From NCBI RefSeq assembly GCF_000383915.1, contig NZ_KB912942.1, positions 6,954,413 through 7,018,412 on the forward strand: a stretch of DNA of 64,000 bases. The letters run 5' to 3'. The position numbers and the translations under genes are program-made. The stretch comes from Amycolatopsis benzoatilytica AK 16/65. Its GTDB lineage: Bacteria > Actinomycetota > Actinomycetes > Mycobacteriales > Pseudonocardiaceae. The notes under the pieces are model-generated. The model did not search any database, was not told where the DNA came from, and saw only the letters and a list, made by a program, of their open reading frames with translations. Positions 1 through 12,400 of this stretch are shown one piece after another; within the stretch, counting starts at the first letter, position 1, and every line of letters starts with the position of its first letter.

Positions 1-1
1 C

Positions 2-745
2 GATACGGTGCGCCTCGGCCCGCTCGCAGCGCTGACCGGGAACTTCCTCGAACCGATCATGAACGACAGCGATCCGGTCCGGGCCACCATGATGAGCCTG
101 TCGGTAGTAGCCGCCGAGTACCCGGACATCGACGCGGGCACCCTCGGCAAGTTCACCGTACTGGCGGCGGAGCACGCCGAAGCGCTCGCGCGAAGCCAGG
201 GCAAGGTCGCGATGATCGTGGTGATCGCCGGGCTGGTCGGCACCCGGGTGCGCCCGGACGCGGCCGCGGCGGCGAGCGCGAAGACCGCCGCCAAGTCACG
301 CCGCGAGGTGCGGATGGTCGGCGTGGACCTGACCGCGGGCGTCACGCACGCCTGGGTCGGCCGGAAGTTCTGGGGCGCGGGCGGGCAGGACCGGGTGAAC
401 GCCAAGCTCCAGGCCTGTTTCCCGGCACCGTGGGAGGCGGCCGGGGAGCTGCGGCGGTTCGCGTCGCTGGGGTTGCCGGGCGAGTTCGGGGCGGGCGAGC
501 GGCCTTACGGCGGACCGGCCGGGGCTCCCCCGGCTTCGCAGCCTTACCGCGCTCAGCCGCCTGGCCAGCCCTGCTCACCCGCCGCGCAGCCGCAGTTTCC
601 GCCTGGCCCGGGCGGGTTCCCCGGCCAGCAGTTCCCGCCCGCGCCGCCGTTCGCGGCCCAGCCCGGTCCCCCGCCTGCCGCCGGACCGGCCGGGCCGCAG
701 CCGCCGCACTATCCGCCGCCGGGCCGGCCGCCGTACGGTCAGTGA
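2..745 (+). CDS. Proline-rich protein of unknown function, 5' end outside window
   Basis: The reading frame is open to the left window edge, so this is probably the C-terminal part of a longer protein; a GTG at position 8 is available but nothing marks it as the true start. About 150 residues of mixed alpha/beta sequence with one hydrophobic stretch (around VAMIVVIAGLVG) are followed by roughly 80 residues dominated by Pro, Gly, Gln and Ala. Such tails are common on actinobacterial membrane-associated or cell-envelope proteins, but here that is only a resemblance. It ends one base before the pdxH start, which suggests co-transcription. I do not recognise the family. Confidence 0.6.
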   Translation, partial: DTVRLGPLAALTGNFLEPIMNDSDPVRATMMSLSVVAAEYPDIDAGTLGKFTVLAAEHAEALARSQGKVAMIVVIAGLVGTRVRPDAAAAASAKTAAKSRREVRMVGVDLTAGVTHAWVGRKFWGAGGQDRVNAKLQACFPAPWEAAGELRRFASLGLPGEFGAGERPYGGPAGAPPASQPYRAQPPGQPCSPAAQPQFPPGPGGFPGQQFPPAPPFAAQPGPPPAAGPAGPQPPHYPPPGRPPYGQ

Positions 746-746
746 C

Positions 747-1385
747 ATGGTTTCGTTGCGCGGCTGGCAGTCGTTCCCCGAACAGCTCCCCGAATTCGAC
801 CCGGACCAGAGCCCGGCGACCCCGGAAGAGCTGTTCCTCGGCTGGCTCGCCGAAGCGGGCGAGCACGTCCTCGCCCCGCACGCCGTCACGCTGTCCACAG
901 TGGATGAGACCGGTGCGCCGGACGCGCGGGTGGTGATCCTGAAGAACGTCGACGAGGACGGCTGGGCTGTCGCGACGAGTTCGGAAAGCCCGAAGGGACA
1001 GCAGCTGGCCGCGAACCCCCGCGCGGCGTTGACGTTCTTCTGGCCTGGCCGCGGACGGCAGGTTCGGGTGCGCGGCTCGGCCGTCCCGGCCCCGCCCGAG
1101 GTGTCCGCCGATGACTTCCAGGCTCGACCGCCGGCATCTCGGGCCGAGGCTTACGTCGGGCATCAGTCGGAGGTGCTGACCGATCCGGCGAAGCTCGTCG
1201 AAGCGGCCGCGGCAGCTGCGGATTGGGTAGCGGAAAACCCGGACGGGGCACCGGAAACGTGGACGCGCTACCTGCTCCAGCCGGAATCGGTGGAGTTCTG
1301 GCAGGCGTCGCACGACCGGCAGCACGTCCGGTTGCGCTACCGCCGCGAACCCGCGGGCTGGGTCCGCGAACGCCTCTGGCCCTAG
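747..1385 (+). CDS. pdxH: Pyridoxamine 5'-phosphate oxidase
   Basis: This 212-residue protein has the full PdxH pattern. An FMN-binding split barrel carries PDARVVILKNVDEDGWAVAT, then SPKGQQLAANPRAALTFFW and RQVRVRG. The C-terminal signature PESVEFWQASHDRQH ends in RERLWP. The family oxidises pyridoxamine or pyridoxine 5'-phosphate to pyridoxal 5'-phosphate with FMN and O2 in the cytoplasm, the last step of vitamin B6 salvage. Length matches the family. The ATG at 747 follows the upstream stop by one base, implying translational coupling. A related flavin split-barrel reductase is possible, but the C-terminal EFW...RLWP block is specific for PdxH. Confidence 0.9.
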   Translation: MVSLRGWQSFPEQLPEFDPDQSPATPEELFLGWLAEAGEHVLAPHAVTLSTVDETGAPDARVVILKNVDEDGWAVATSSESPKGQQLAANPRAALTFFWPGRGRQVRVRGSAVPAPPEVSADDFQARPPASRAEAYVGHQSEVLTDPAKLVEAAAAAADWVAENPDGAPETWTRYLLQPESVEFWQASHDRQHVRLRYRREPAGWVRERLWP

Positions 1386-1393
1386 CCGCACTG

Positions 1394-1472
1394 CCCCAAT
1401 GTGGCATTGGGTGCGTCGCATGCAACCAGTGCCACATTGGGTGCGTCACATGCACCCAATGCCACATTGGGG
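1394..1472. repeat. Triple palindromic intergenic repeat (AATGTGGCATTGG type)
   Basis: Positions 1394-1414 and 1452-1472 form a perfect 21-base inverted repeat whose core is CCAATGTGGCATTGG. A third, near-identical half-unit lies between them at 1426-1440, each followed by a GTGCGTC(G/A)CATGCA-like spacer. The array fills the space between two convergent genes, pdxH ending at 1385 and the minus-strand gene ending at 1478. It could act as a bidirectional transcription terminator or be a member of a dispersed REP-like family. Confidence 0.8.
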
Positions 1473-1477
1473 TGCGT

Positions 1478-2365
1478 TCAGCCGAGCCGCGCGTTGGCGA
1501 ACAGTTTGGAGATCGCGCTGACGGTGGCGTAACCGCGCCACTCCAGTGCCGCTGCCGGGGAATAGCTGGCGAAGTCGACCGTCCACCCGCCATCAGGCTG
1601 CTGGCCCTGCTCCAGCCGGTCCAGATCGGCCTCGACCGCCTCGTCGGTGAACAACCGCCGGGACGGACCGGGAACCGGGCTGAAGTCCAGCAGGCGCAGC
1701 ACCTCCCGTTCCGACCCGCCGGCCACCGGAACGATCCCGTTGTCCGGCAAGAATTTGGCTGCCGCGGTCAGGAGTTCGTCAGCTTCCGGATACCGGCCGG
1801 CAGCGGCGTCGAGCAGCTTGATCACGAAGCACAGCTCGATCGCGTGCGGCATCTCGTCGATCGCCCGGATCGCCCGCAGACACGTCTCGGTCGCCCGAGC
1901 GAGCCACGGATGCGCCGCGACCGCCGGATCGTGTTCGGCGACCCGCAGCGCCGCCGCGACCGTGAACGCGGTGGCCTGCAACGAGAACACCGCCGGGTCC
2001 GCGCCGGTCCAGAACGGGGCGCACCCGGTCGGATCGGCGACCGGGAACGCGAACGGCAGCCCGCCGTCGGGGAACGCCACCGAATCCAGCCAATCGCACA
2101 GCTGCCTGGCGTGCGGAGTGGTCACCGGGGCGACGTCGGCGAACACTTCGAACGCGTGCAGCGCACCGCCCGGCTGGCTTTCCGGTGCCCGCAGGTCCGG
2201 TTCCATGCCCCAGCCGTAGCCGCCGTCCGGGTTCCGGTAGGCCGCGACCGCCGCGAGCACCTCGTCGGCTCGTCCGGTTCCCTCGGTCAATGCGAACCGC
2301 CGCCGGTCGAGCAGCCGGGCGTGCCCGGAGAGGAACGGGGCGACGGCCGCCAGATTCACAGTCAC
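1478..2365 (-). CDS. Prenyltransferase/squalene-cyclase-repeat-like protein
   Basis: About 295 residues from the GTG at 2365; the frame stays open far upstream, but that extension lies antisense to the AraC gene and is rich in Arg/Ser, so it is rejected. The protein resembles the alpha/alpha-barrel repeats of squalene cyclases and prenyltransferases: NPDGGYGWGMEPDLR near the N-terminus and GQQPDGGWTVDF near the C-terminus are QW-like repeats spaced as in small actinobacterial members of this fold. There is no DxDD or DCTAE catalytic motif, so enzymatic cyclisation is not supported. It is divergent from the AraC gene at 2475, which might regulate it. A second in-frame GTG at 2359 is also possible. 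Confidence 0.65.
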   Translation of the reverse strand: MTVNLAAVAPFLSGHARLLDRRRFALTEGTGRADEVLAAVAAYRNPDGGYGWGMEPDLRAPESQPGGALHAFEVFADVAPVTTPHARQLCDWLDSVAFPDGGLPFAFPVADPTGCAPFWTGADPAVFSLQATAFTVAAALRVAEHDPAVAAHPWLARATETCLRAIRAIDEMPHAIELCFVIKLLDAAAGRYPEADELLTAAAKFLPDNGIVPVAGGSEREVLRLLDFSPVPGPSRRLFTDEAVEADLDRLEQGQQPDGGWTVDFASYSPAAALEWRGYATVSAISKLFANARLG

Positions 2366-2474
2366 CCGGTCACCGTCGCACGCGGCGGCGGCGACGTCTT
2401 GAACGAATCGGCCACCCGCCCCGAACGGGGCGAAATACTGGGTCGCGGCGCGGCCGTCATGGCACGATTTCAGA

Positions 2475-2918
2475 GTGACCAGCAAACCGGACGACGCGCA
2501 GCGATTGGCCGATCTCGCCCGGTTGCGCCGGGTGCGCGACCGGATCGACCGCGAGTACGCCCGTCCTCTCGACGTCGAAGCTCTGGCGCGGAGCGTCAAC
2601 GTGTCCGCCGGGCACCTGAGCCGGCAGTTCCGCGCCGCGTACGGAGAGTCGCCGTACGCGTACCTGATGACCCGGCGCATCGAACGCGCGATGGCGTTGC
2701 TGCGCCGCGGGGACCTGAGCGTCACCGACGTCTGTTTCGAGGTCGGCTTTTCGTCGCTGGGAACCTTCAGCACCCGGTTCACCGAGCTGGTCGGCAAGCC
2801 GCCGAGCGTCTACCGGCAGGAGGAGACCGGGGCCACCGAGGGGATGGCCCCCTGCGTCGCGAAGCAGGTCACCCGACCGATCAGGAATCGAGAAGCATCC
2901 CGCTCGACCCGAACCTAG
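2475..2918 (+). CDS. Short AraC-family transcriptional regulator
   Basis: This 147-residue protein is essentially only the C-terminal AraC/XylS DNA-binding domain. The first helix-turn-helix is at LDVEALARSVNVSAGHLSRQ, and the second at LSVTDVCFEVGFSSLGTFST followed by FTELVGKPPSVYR. There is no N-terminal ligand-binding domain, so sensing would need a partner or regulation by abundance. The GTG at 2475 is the start. The VOC gene begins two bases after its stop and the UvrA-like gene follows. This AraC-VOC-UvrA-like arrangement recurs in actinomycetes and suggests a drug or electrophile response cassette (inference from context). Confidence 0.85.
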   Translation: MTSKPDDAQRLADLARLRRVRDRIDREYARPLDVEALARSVNVSAGHLSRQFRAAYGESPYAYLMTRRIERAMALLRRGDLSVTDVCFEVGFSSLGTFSTRFTELVGKPPSVYRQEETGATEGMAPCVAKQVTRPIRNREASRSTRT

Positions 2919-2919
2919 T

Positions 2920-3339
2920 GTGATCGCCATGGAGATGACCATTCACGCGAGCTTCCTCCCGCACACCGATCCGGAAGCGACGCTGCACTTCTACCGCGAC
3001 GTCCTCGGCTTCGAGGTACGCAACAACGTCAAGTACGGGGACCTGGCCTGGATCACCGTCGGCCCGCCTGGACAGCCGGACACCTCGGTGGTGCTGCAGC
3101 CGGTCGCGGCGTTCCCTGGTCTCACCGACGACGAACGCACGATGATCGCCGAAATGATGGCCAAGGGCACCTACGCCGCGCTGAACCTGGCCGCCAAGGA
3201 CCTCGACGAGGTGTTCGACCGGCTGCAGGCCAGCGACGCCGAGGTGGTGCAGGAGCCGACAGACCAGCCCTACGGCCTCCGCGACTGCTCGTTTCGCGAC
3301 CCGGCCGGGAATCTGATCCGCATCCAGCAGGCGAGCTGA
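2920..3339 (+). CDS. VOC-family (glyoxalase/bleomycin-resistance fold) protein
   Basis: A 139-residue single VOC domain pair of beta-alpha-beta-beta-beta modules: [20 protein letters not shown] opens the first module and [18 protein letters not shown] closes the second, as in glyoxalase/dioxygenase superfamily proteins. Possible metal ligands (His in the first strand, Glu in the body) are present but cannot be assigned with certainty. Members bind or modify small molecules, including glutathione-like adducts and antibiotics. The GTG at 2920 or the ATG at 2929 may be the start. It sits between an AraC regulator and the UvrA-like ATPase in one forward transcription unit. Confidence 0.8.
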   Translation: MIAMEMTIHASFLPHTDPEATLHFYRDVLGFEVRNNVKYGDLAWITVGPPGQPDTSVVLQPVAAFPGLTDDERTMIAEMMAKGTYAALNLAAKDLDEVFDRLQASDAEVVQEPTDQPYGLRDCSFRDPAGNLIRIQQAS

Positions 3340-3376
3340 ACCGAGCCGGCCCCGGGAAAGGAAACAGGGAGAGACG

Positions 3377-5760
<2,384 letters not shown>

Positions 5761-5764
<4 letters not shown>

Positions 5765-7170
5765 CTCAGCGGCGGGCGCCGGTCGGCCCAGCGGTACGCC
5801 TCCTCCAAGGTGCGGGAGACCTGCAGCAGCAGGTCTTCCCGCCACGGAGCGGCCACCAGCTGCACGCCGACCGGCAGCCCGGTCGCCTCGTCGTGGTGCA
5901 CCGGGACCGAGATCGCCGGCTGGCCGGTCACGTTGAACAGCGACGTGAAGACGCCCATCGGGTACGCGGCCGCCACCGGGTTGCCGATCTCGCGCCAAGA
6001 GCCGACCTTCGGCGGGAGACAGGCCATCGTCGGGGTGACCAGCAGGTCGAAGCTGTCGAGGAACCCTTCGACGATGCGCCGGGACAGCACTTGGGTGTGG
6101 TGCACGCTCTGCGCGTACTCCCAGGAGCTGACCGACTGCGCGGCCGCGCGCTGGGCCCGGTTGTGCGGTTCGACGCGGTCCGGATCAACCAGCGGGACGC
6201 TGGCGCTGGCGACCGCCCAGACCTTCAGGAAGGTCGAGAGCAGTTCGTCCGACGAGGGCAGCGGAAGCGGCTTGCCGACGACGTGGTGACCGGCGGCTTC
6301 GAGCGTCCGCAAGGTCTGGTCGACCGCGGTCCGGCAGGCCGGGTCGACGGAGATGCCGTCGATCACCGGGTCGGTGAGGACACCGATCCGCAAGCCGGTC
6401 GGGGCGGCAGCGGCGAGCGCGGCGGCCAGCGAACGCGTCGGCGTCGGCGGCGACCACCAGGCACCGGGGTCGTGCTGCGCGAGGACATCCAGCGCGGCCG
6501 CGGTGTCCGCCAGCGTGCGGGTGACGACTCCGCTGGTGCCAAAGCCTTCGACCTCGACCACCGCGTTCGTGACCATCCCGCGCGTCGGCTTCAACCCGAC
6601 CAGGCCGGTGCACGACGCCGGGACCCGGATCGAGCCGCCGCCGTCCGCCGCATGCGCGATCGGTGCCATACCGGCGGAAACCGCGACGCCCGCACCGCTG
6701 GACGAGCCGCCGGGACTGCGGTCCGGGTCCCACGGGTTGCGCGAGATGCCCTGCGCCTCGCTTTCGGTGAACGACACGGCGCCGAACTCCGACGTCGTGG
6801 TTTTGCCGAGCGGCAGGAAGCCGGCGTTCACGAACCGCCGTACGACCGGGTCGGACGCGGGTCGCGGCGAGCGGTCGGTGGCGAGCGAGCCGTAGGTCGT
6901 CGGCCAGCCGGCGACCTCACCGAGGTCCTTGATCGGCAGCGGAACCCCGTGAAACGGCGGCAAGTCCGCCGACGGGCAACGCAGCACCGCATCGGCGGCG
7001 GCCTCGGCGGACGCGCGGACCTCGTCGTCGGCGCGGAAGCAGAAGGCGTTGAACTTCGGGTCCAGTGCGTCGACCCGGTCGAGATAGCAGTCGAGGACTT
7101 CGATCGGGCTCACCTCCTTCGCGCGGATGGCGGCGGCGAGTTCGACGGCGGAGCTGAACGGATCGACCAT
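5761..7170 (-). CDS. Amidase (amidase-signature family)
   Basis: This 469-residue cytoplasmic enzyme belongs to the amidase-signature family (GatA-like amide hydrolases). The Ser-cisSer-Lys triad is readable: the Lys in PLPIKDLGEV, and the glycine/serine-rich stretch SPGGSSSGAGVAVSAG followed by ADGGGSIRVPAS. The family hydrolyses carboxamides; the substrate cannot be read from sequence. No GatB or GatC neighbour exists, so this is a stand-alone amidase rather than tRNA amidotransferase. An AAGGGG site lies just before the ATG at 7170. Its 3' end overlaps the uvrA-like stop by four bases. The divergent regulator at 7271 is a plausible controller. Confidence 0.88.
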
Positions 7171-7270
7171 GGCGGAATCCCCTTTCCCGGTGTGCCGTTC
7201 AGCCTGTCCGGGACCGGGGCCGCCGGTCTTGGAGAAATGTCGCGCCGGCGGATTTCCGTACTATGGCGGC

Positions 7271-8138
7271 ATGCGTCCAGCCGAATGGGCTCGGGACGGG
7301 GCAGCGGTGTGGGGCATCGCGGTCCCGGCGCGGTCGAGCCGGCTGCCGGGGGTGCGGATGGCCGGGTTCGTCGGCGACACGGTGGACGAGATAGACCTGA
7401 CCGTGGTCCCGTACCCGGCGGTCACGGTGTTCCTCAATCTGCGCGAAAAGCTGCACGTCAACGAGGTGACGCGGGGCAGCGTCGTCGCCGGGCTCGCGCC
7501 GCGGGGGATGCGGGTGCGCGGACTGGGCATCGAATGCATGCAGATCCGGCTCTCGCCGGAGGTCGCGCACGCGGTGCTGGGGACAGACCTGGGCGGCGAA
7601 GTCGCCTCCCTGGAGGATGTCTGGTCGACAGACCTGCCCAGCCGGCTGCGTGCCGTGAACTCTTGGCACGACCGGTTCGCGCTGGTAGAAGCCGTTCTGG
7701 GGCAGCGCTACGAGGCTGGCCGCACGGTCGATCCGGAAGTCGCCTTCGCCTGGCAGCGAATGTCCGCGCGACACGGCCAGGTCCGGATCGAACAGCTGGC
7801 CGACGAAACCGGCTGGAGCCGCAAGCGGCTGTGGGCGCGGTTCCGCGGCCAGCTCGGGCTCAGCCCGAAACGCGCCGCGCAGCTGGTCCGGTTCGATCAC
7901 GCCGTGCACCAGCTGGTCGCCGGGCAGGCACCGGCGACGGTCGCGGCCGAAAGCGGCTATGTCGACCAAGCGCATCTGCACCACGAGGTGAAGGCGTTCG
8001 CCGGCCTCACCCCCCTCCGCGGCGGCGACCGCGCCCTGGCTGGCAGTGGACGAGGTGGCCTGGCCCCGTCCCGCGAATCGCGTCGGCGACGTCTGCACGC
8101 ACGATGCGGCCTGGAGACCTACCGCGCGCCGGCGCTAG
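7271..8138 (+). pseudogene. AraC-family regulator with a C-tract frameshift near its 3' end
   Basis: From the ATG at 7271 the protein has an N-terminal sensor-like region (residues 1-150) and an AraC-type helix-turn-helix domain (VRIEQLADETGWSRKRLW, then APATVAAESGYVDQAHLHHE and FAGLTP). After LTP the annotated frame turns into Arg/Gly-rich nonsense running to 8398. Dropping one C from the six-C run at 8010-8015 gives SAAATAPWLAVDEVAWP, the usual C-terminus of this family, and a stop at 8136-8138. The gene is therefore either a recent frameshift mutant or an assembly error. The DNA-binding core is intact in both readings, so it may still work. Divergent from the amidase gene. Confidence 0.75.
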
Positions 8139-8247
8139 CGTCGCGGGCGGGTGAACCGGTCCGCGAGACGCTGCGGTTCGAACAGCTCAACCTGATCCTC
8201 ACGGCGTTCGTCGCGTTCGGCTTTCTCGGCCCGAAACACCCGGCTCG

Positions 8248-9363
8248 TCAACGGCACAACGTGGAGTCCACAGTGGACAGCACCGCCGCCCGTGCCTGCC
8301 GCGCCCCCTCCGAGGTGCCCTCGGCCGTGCCCGGTACCGCGTTGACGGCCACGGTGACCGCCCGGCCGTCGTCGGTGACCCCGGTGCGCGTTTCATAGCC
8401 GGGGATGTCTCCGCCGTGCCCCCATGCCTTGCCACCGCACGACAATCGCGTGCTGACGAGCCCGAGTCCGTATTCCGCGCCCGGCCACATCCCGGCCGAA
8501 CTGTCCACTGTTTTGCGCATCTCGGCCAGCTGCGCCGACGGCACCAGCTTGCCGCCCAGCACCGCGCGGAAGAACGTGTTCAGGTCCTTGCCGGTCGTGA
8601 TGAGCTGACCGGCCGCCCATGCCCACGAAGGGTCCGCCTCGGTCACGTCGGTCACCACGCCGTTCACCCGGAAATATCCGTGCAGGTACCGGCCCCGGAT
8701 GCGTTCGACGCCCACCCCAGGCCAATAGGTGTCGCGCAATCCGAGCTCGCGCAGGATCCGCTGGTCGATCTGCTCGGACACCGGGCGGCCGGTGACCTGC
8801 TGGATCAGCAGGCCCAGCAGCACGTAGTTCGTGTTGCTGTAGGCGAACTTCTCCCCCGGCGCGTGCAGCAGCGGATGCGCGTTGGCGATGTCGATGAGCT
8901 CGTGCGGCTCGAAGTACCGGTGGCGCAGGCTCTCGAACTGGTCGATGCCGAGGTAGTCGGCGTAGTCCGGCAGTCCGCTGGTGTGCTGCAGCAGCTGCCG
9001 CACGGTGATCCGGTCGTCCTTGACCACCCCCGGCAGGTACCTCGTGATCGGTCTGTCCAGCTCGACCTTCCCTTCCGCCACCAGCTGCATCACCACCACC
9101 GCCACGAACGCCTTCGTGTTCGATCCCGCGCGCACCCGGCCGTTGGCGGGCGCCGGCGCGTACCGGCCGAGTTCGCTCGTGCCCGCGGCGAACAACGCGG
9201 TCCCGCCGTCGGCCACCGTGACCGCCGCGAGAGCCGCCGGAAAGCCGTTCTCCCGGACCAATCCGTTGAGCTCGCGCTGTGGCGAGTGGTGTCCCATCGC
9301 GACGGCGGGTGTGCCGCCGATCATCAAGGCCACTGCCAGCAGGCCCGTCAGCGTCTTCCTCAT
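8248..9363 (-). CDS. Secreted serine hydrolase (beta-lactamase/D,D-peptidase fold)
   Basis: A 371-residue exported protein with an N-terminal signal peptide (MRKTLTGLLAVALMIGG to about residue 23). It has the class C beta-lactamase/D-alanyl-D-alanine carboxypeptidase motifs: SxxK as S81-N-T-K84, YSN in FAYSNTNYV, and HGG in GHGGDIPGY replacing KTG. Such enzymes act outside the membrane on D-Ala-D-Ala peptides or esters; similar Streptomyces R61-like proteins are typical. A GGAGAG site precedes the ATG at 9363. It lies downstream of the subtilisin gene on the same strand with about 95 bases between, so co-transcription is possible. Confidence 0.88.
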   Translation of the reverse strand: MRKTLTGLLAVALMIGGTPAVAMGHHSPQRELNGLVRENGFPAALAAVTVADGGTALFAAGTSELGRYAPAPANGRVRAGSNTKAFVAVVVMQLVAEGKVELDRPITRYLPGVVKDDRITVRQLLQHTSGLPDYADYLGIDQFESLRHRYFEPHELIDIANAHPLLHAPGEKFAYSNTNYVLLGLLIQQVTGRPVSEQIDQRILRELGLRDTYWPGVGVERIRGRYLHGYFRVNGVVTDVTEADPSWAWAAGQLITTGKDLNTFFRAVLGGKLVPSAQLAEMRKTVDSSAGMWPGAEYGLGLVSTRLSCGGKAWGHGGDIPGYETRTGVTDDGRAVTVAVNAVPGTAEGTSEGARQARAAVLSTVDSTLCR

Positions 9364-9457
9364 GCTCTCCGTTTTCCTTTGTCAGAATTGCGAAACCGGG
9401 GAGCCAGGGCCGGCTCGGCACCGGCACTGGCTCCCCGTCATTCACTTGCCCGCCACG

Positions 9458-12400
9458 TCACTTGAGGCCGTATGCACGGATGACGGTCTGTTCCACGCTG
9501 TCGCCGTTCTTGTCGACAGCCTTAGCCCGCAAGGACACGTAGCCCGGCTTGCCCGGATGCGCGACGGTCCCGCTCGACCCGGTCACCTGGACCGCCTGCC
9601 ACGTCGCGCCGTCGTCGAAGGACACCTCGACCGTCAGCCGGTCGAGCGGGGCCGCGTCGCCGTAGCGCTGGACGCTGACCGGCACGACCGTCGAACGGCC
9701 GGACGCGGCTCGATTGTCCCGGTCCAGGCCGTTGGGCGCGAACCGGATCGCCTGGGCTGGCAGCGCCTGGCTGCCGGGCTGGTTCCCCGATTTGAAGGTC
9801 CACGCCGCGGACACCTTGGTGGAGAACTCCAGCGCGGTCTGCGTCGCCATCGTCTCCAGGCGGTAGTTCCCGTTGCCTGCCGGCACGGCGAAGGTGCCTC
9901 GTCCCGGCGTCGCGGTGCTCGCCACCTTCTTTCCGTCCCGGTACAGCGTCGTGGCGCCCTCGGCGGGCAAGTCACTGAACCGGTTCGGCGAATCCGAGAA
10001 CAGCGGCAGGCTCGCCTGGATTTCGTTCCCGGTGCGCCGCAGTACCGCCGGCCGCAGCCCGTTCGCCGGCAACGCCGGTCCGACGACCGCGGCGTTCCAG
10101 GTCTCCGGGTAGCTGCGGCCGGCCTTCCCGTCCAGCGGAGTGCCGGTGCTTTCGATGGCCCGCCGACCCGACTCCCGGTCCACGGCGGTGAACTGGGGGT
10201 ACCAGTCGGTCTTGCGGTCGGCGTTGAAGTACTCGGTCCGGCTGTTCAGCGACGGTGCGACCGGCCACCCGGGGCCGACTCCGAATTCGTCGCCGTGCGG
10301 AACCGCGATCAATGATTTGACGGTCAGGTACCGCTGCGGCAGCGACCGGTAGTCGGCCCGGACCTGAACCAGGTCGGAATCGCGCACCCGCCGGGAGAAT
10401 CCGTTGGGTATTTTGCCCCGCTGGAACCAGCTGAGGGTGTAGGTGACCGGGCTCTTGCCGGGATCGCCGTCAGCGGACGGCTGCGCCCAGCCACCGGCGA
10501 ACTGCACAGTCAGCCGGTCATCAGGCAACGGCGGACCCACCTGCTGGACGAAAGCGAGGTGCAAGCCGGAGGTCTGCATGAGCAGGACGCTCTCGGGCCG
10601 GATGAGTGCCACCGCGCCGCTGACCGGAACGACGCCTTGGTGTGAGCTGTCGACGGCGACCGAGATCGGTTTCGCCTGGCGGGCATCGACCACGATCGTG
10701 GTGTCCCGGGTCAGGTCGAGCACCGGCTGATACACCAGGCTCTGGGCCTCGTCGCCGCCGATCGTGGTGTACACCACCGAGGACAGCTCGTGCTTTCCCT
10801 TCGGCAGGCGGATGGTGGTGGTGCCGCGGCCGTCGAACGGAATGTTCCTCACGCCGTCCACCGTTCCGGCGTAGTTCCGCGGGGCGTTGCCGTTGCGGTC
10901 CAGGTACTTCAGCGTCAGCGAGTAGCTTTCCGGTTCCTTCTCCACCGCGACCGGGGTGATGACCGAGACGCCGTTGCCCGCGGCGGTGATCCGTCCGGTG
11001 AACACGCCGTCCGGGCTCGCGACCGCGGTGTTGATCGTTACGTTGACCGTCACTGTGCCGCCGGCAGGCACCTCCGCCGTGCTTTTGTCCACAGTGAACA
11101 TTCCAGCCGGTGCCGGAGTGCCGTCCGCCGACTTCGCGGCGATCGAAAGGTCCAGTTTGAGCGTCGTGCTGCCCGCGTTGTGATAGGTGACCGGGGTGAC
11201 CGCCGGCTTGTCATCGTGGTGCGGCCACGGCGGCCGCCCGCCGGAAACACTGGCGGGGGTGGTGTAGACCGGCTGCGCGACGGCCGCACCGACATCGACC
11301 CGACCGGCGCCCTGGGTGAAGGCGTCCAACACGGAGTCCGGACGCGCCGAGCCCATCAGCGCTGCTTTCAGTTGCTCCCCAGTCCAATCCGGGTGTTGCT
11401 GCGCGAGCAACGCGGCCGCGCCCGCGACGTGCGGGCTGGCCATCGACGTACCGTTGAGCATGGTGTGCTGCGCGTCGACCACCGTGCCGAGGCTGGTGCC
11501 CGCCGCCCGCGCGGCGACGATGCCGACGCCTGGCGCGGTGAGGTCGGGCTTGATCGTGCCGCCTGCCGCCCGGGGACCGCGGCTCGAGAACTGCGCGATC
11601 TTGTCGGACTTGTCCACCGCGCCGACGGTGAGCGCGGAATCGGCGGTGCCAGGCGAGCCGAGCGAACCGGCTCCCGGACCGGAGTTGCCCGCCGCGATCA
11701 CGAACAGCGTGTGGTATTTCGCCGACAGGTCGTTGACGGCCTGCTCCATCGGGTCGACACCAGGATCGTCCTCCCCGCCGAGGCTCATGTTCACCAGCCG
11801 CGCACCCTGCTCGGCCGCCCACTGCATTCCGGCGATAATCGCCGACTCCGTGCCCCCGCCGTGATCGTCGAGGACCTTTCCGATCAGCAGCGAAGCATCC
11901 GGAGCGACCCCCTTGTACTGGCCGTTGCCCGCGATGGTGCTCGCCACGTGGGTGCCGTGGCCTTGGTGATCGACCGCGTCCGGGGTGTCGGAGAAGTTCC
12001 GGGTTTCCGCGATCCGCCCGCGCAAGTCCGGATGGTGGGCATCGACGCCGGTATCCAGTACCGCTACCTTGACGCCTTTGCCGGTGAACCCGGCCTGCCA
12101 CGCCTTCGGTGCGCCGATCTGCGGCACGCTGTCCTTGAGCGTCGCGGAAACCTTGCCATCCAGCCAAATCTTGTCCACGCCGGCAGCGAACGCGCTGGCT
12201 CCGACCAAGCGGTGCCAGAACTCGCCGACCCGCGCCTTCGGCTGCCGCACTGCCTTCGCCCGCACGCTGGACAGGTCGGCGGTCACCGTGGCACCGGTCG
12301 ACATGCTCGCCACGCGACCGGATTCCGCGCCGCGAACGATCAGCGGCACATTGTCGCGGGCCGTGTCGCCGAATCCCTGTGCCAGCAGCGTAGTGACGTC

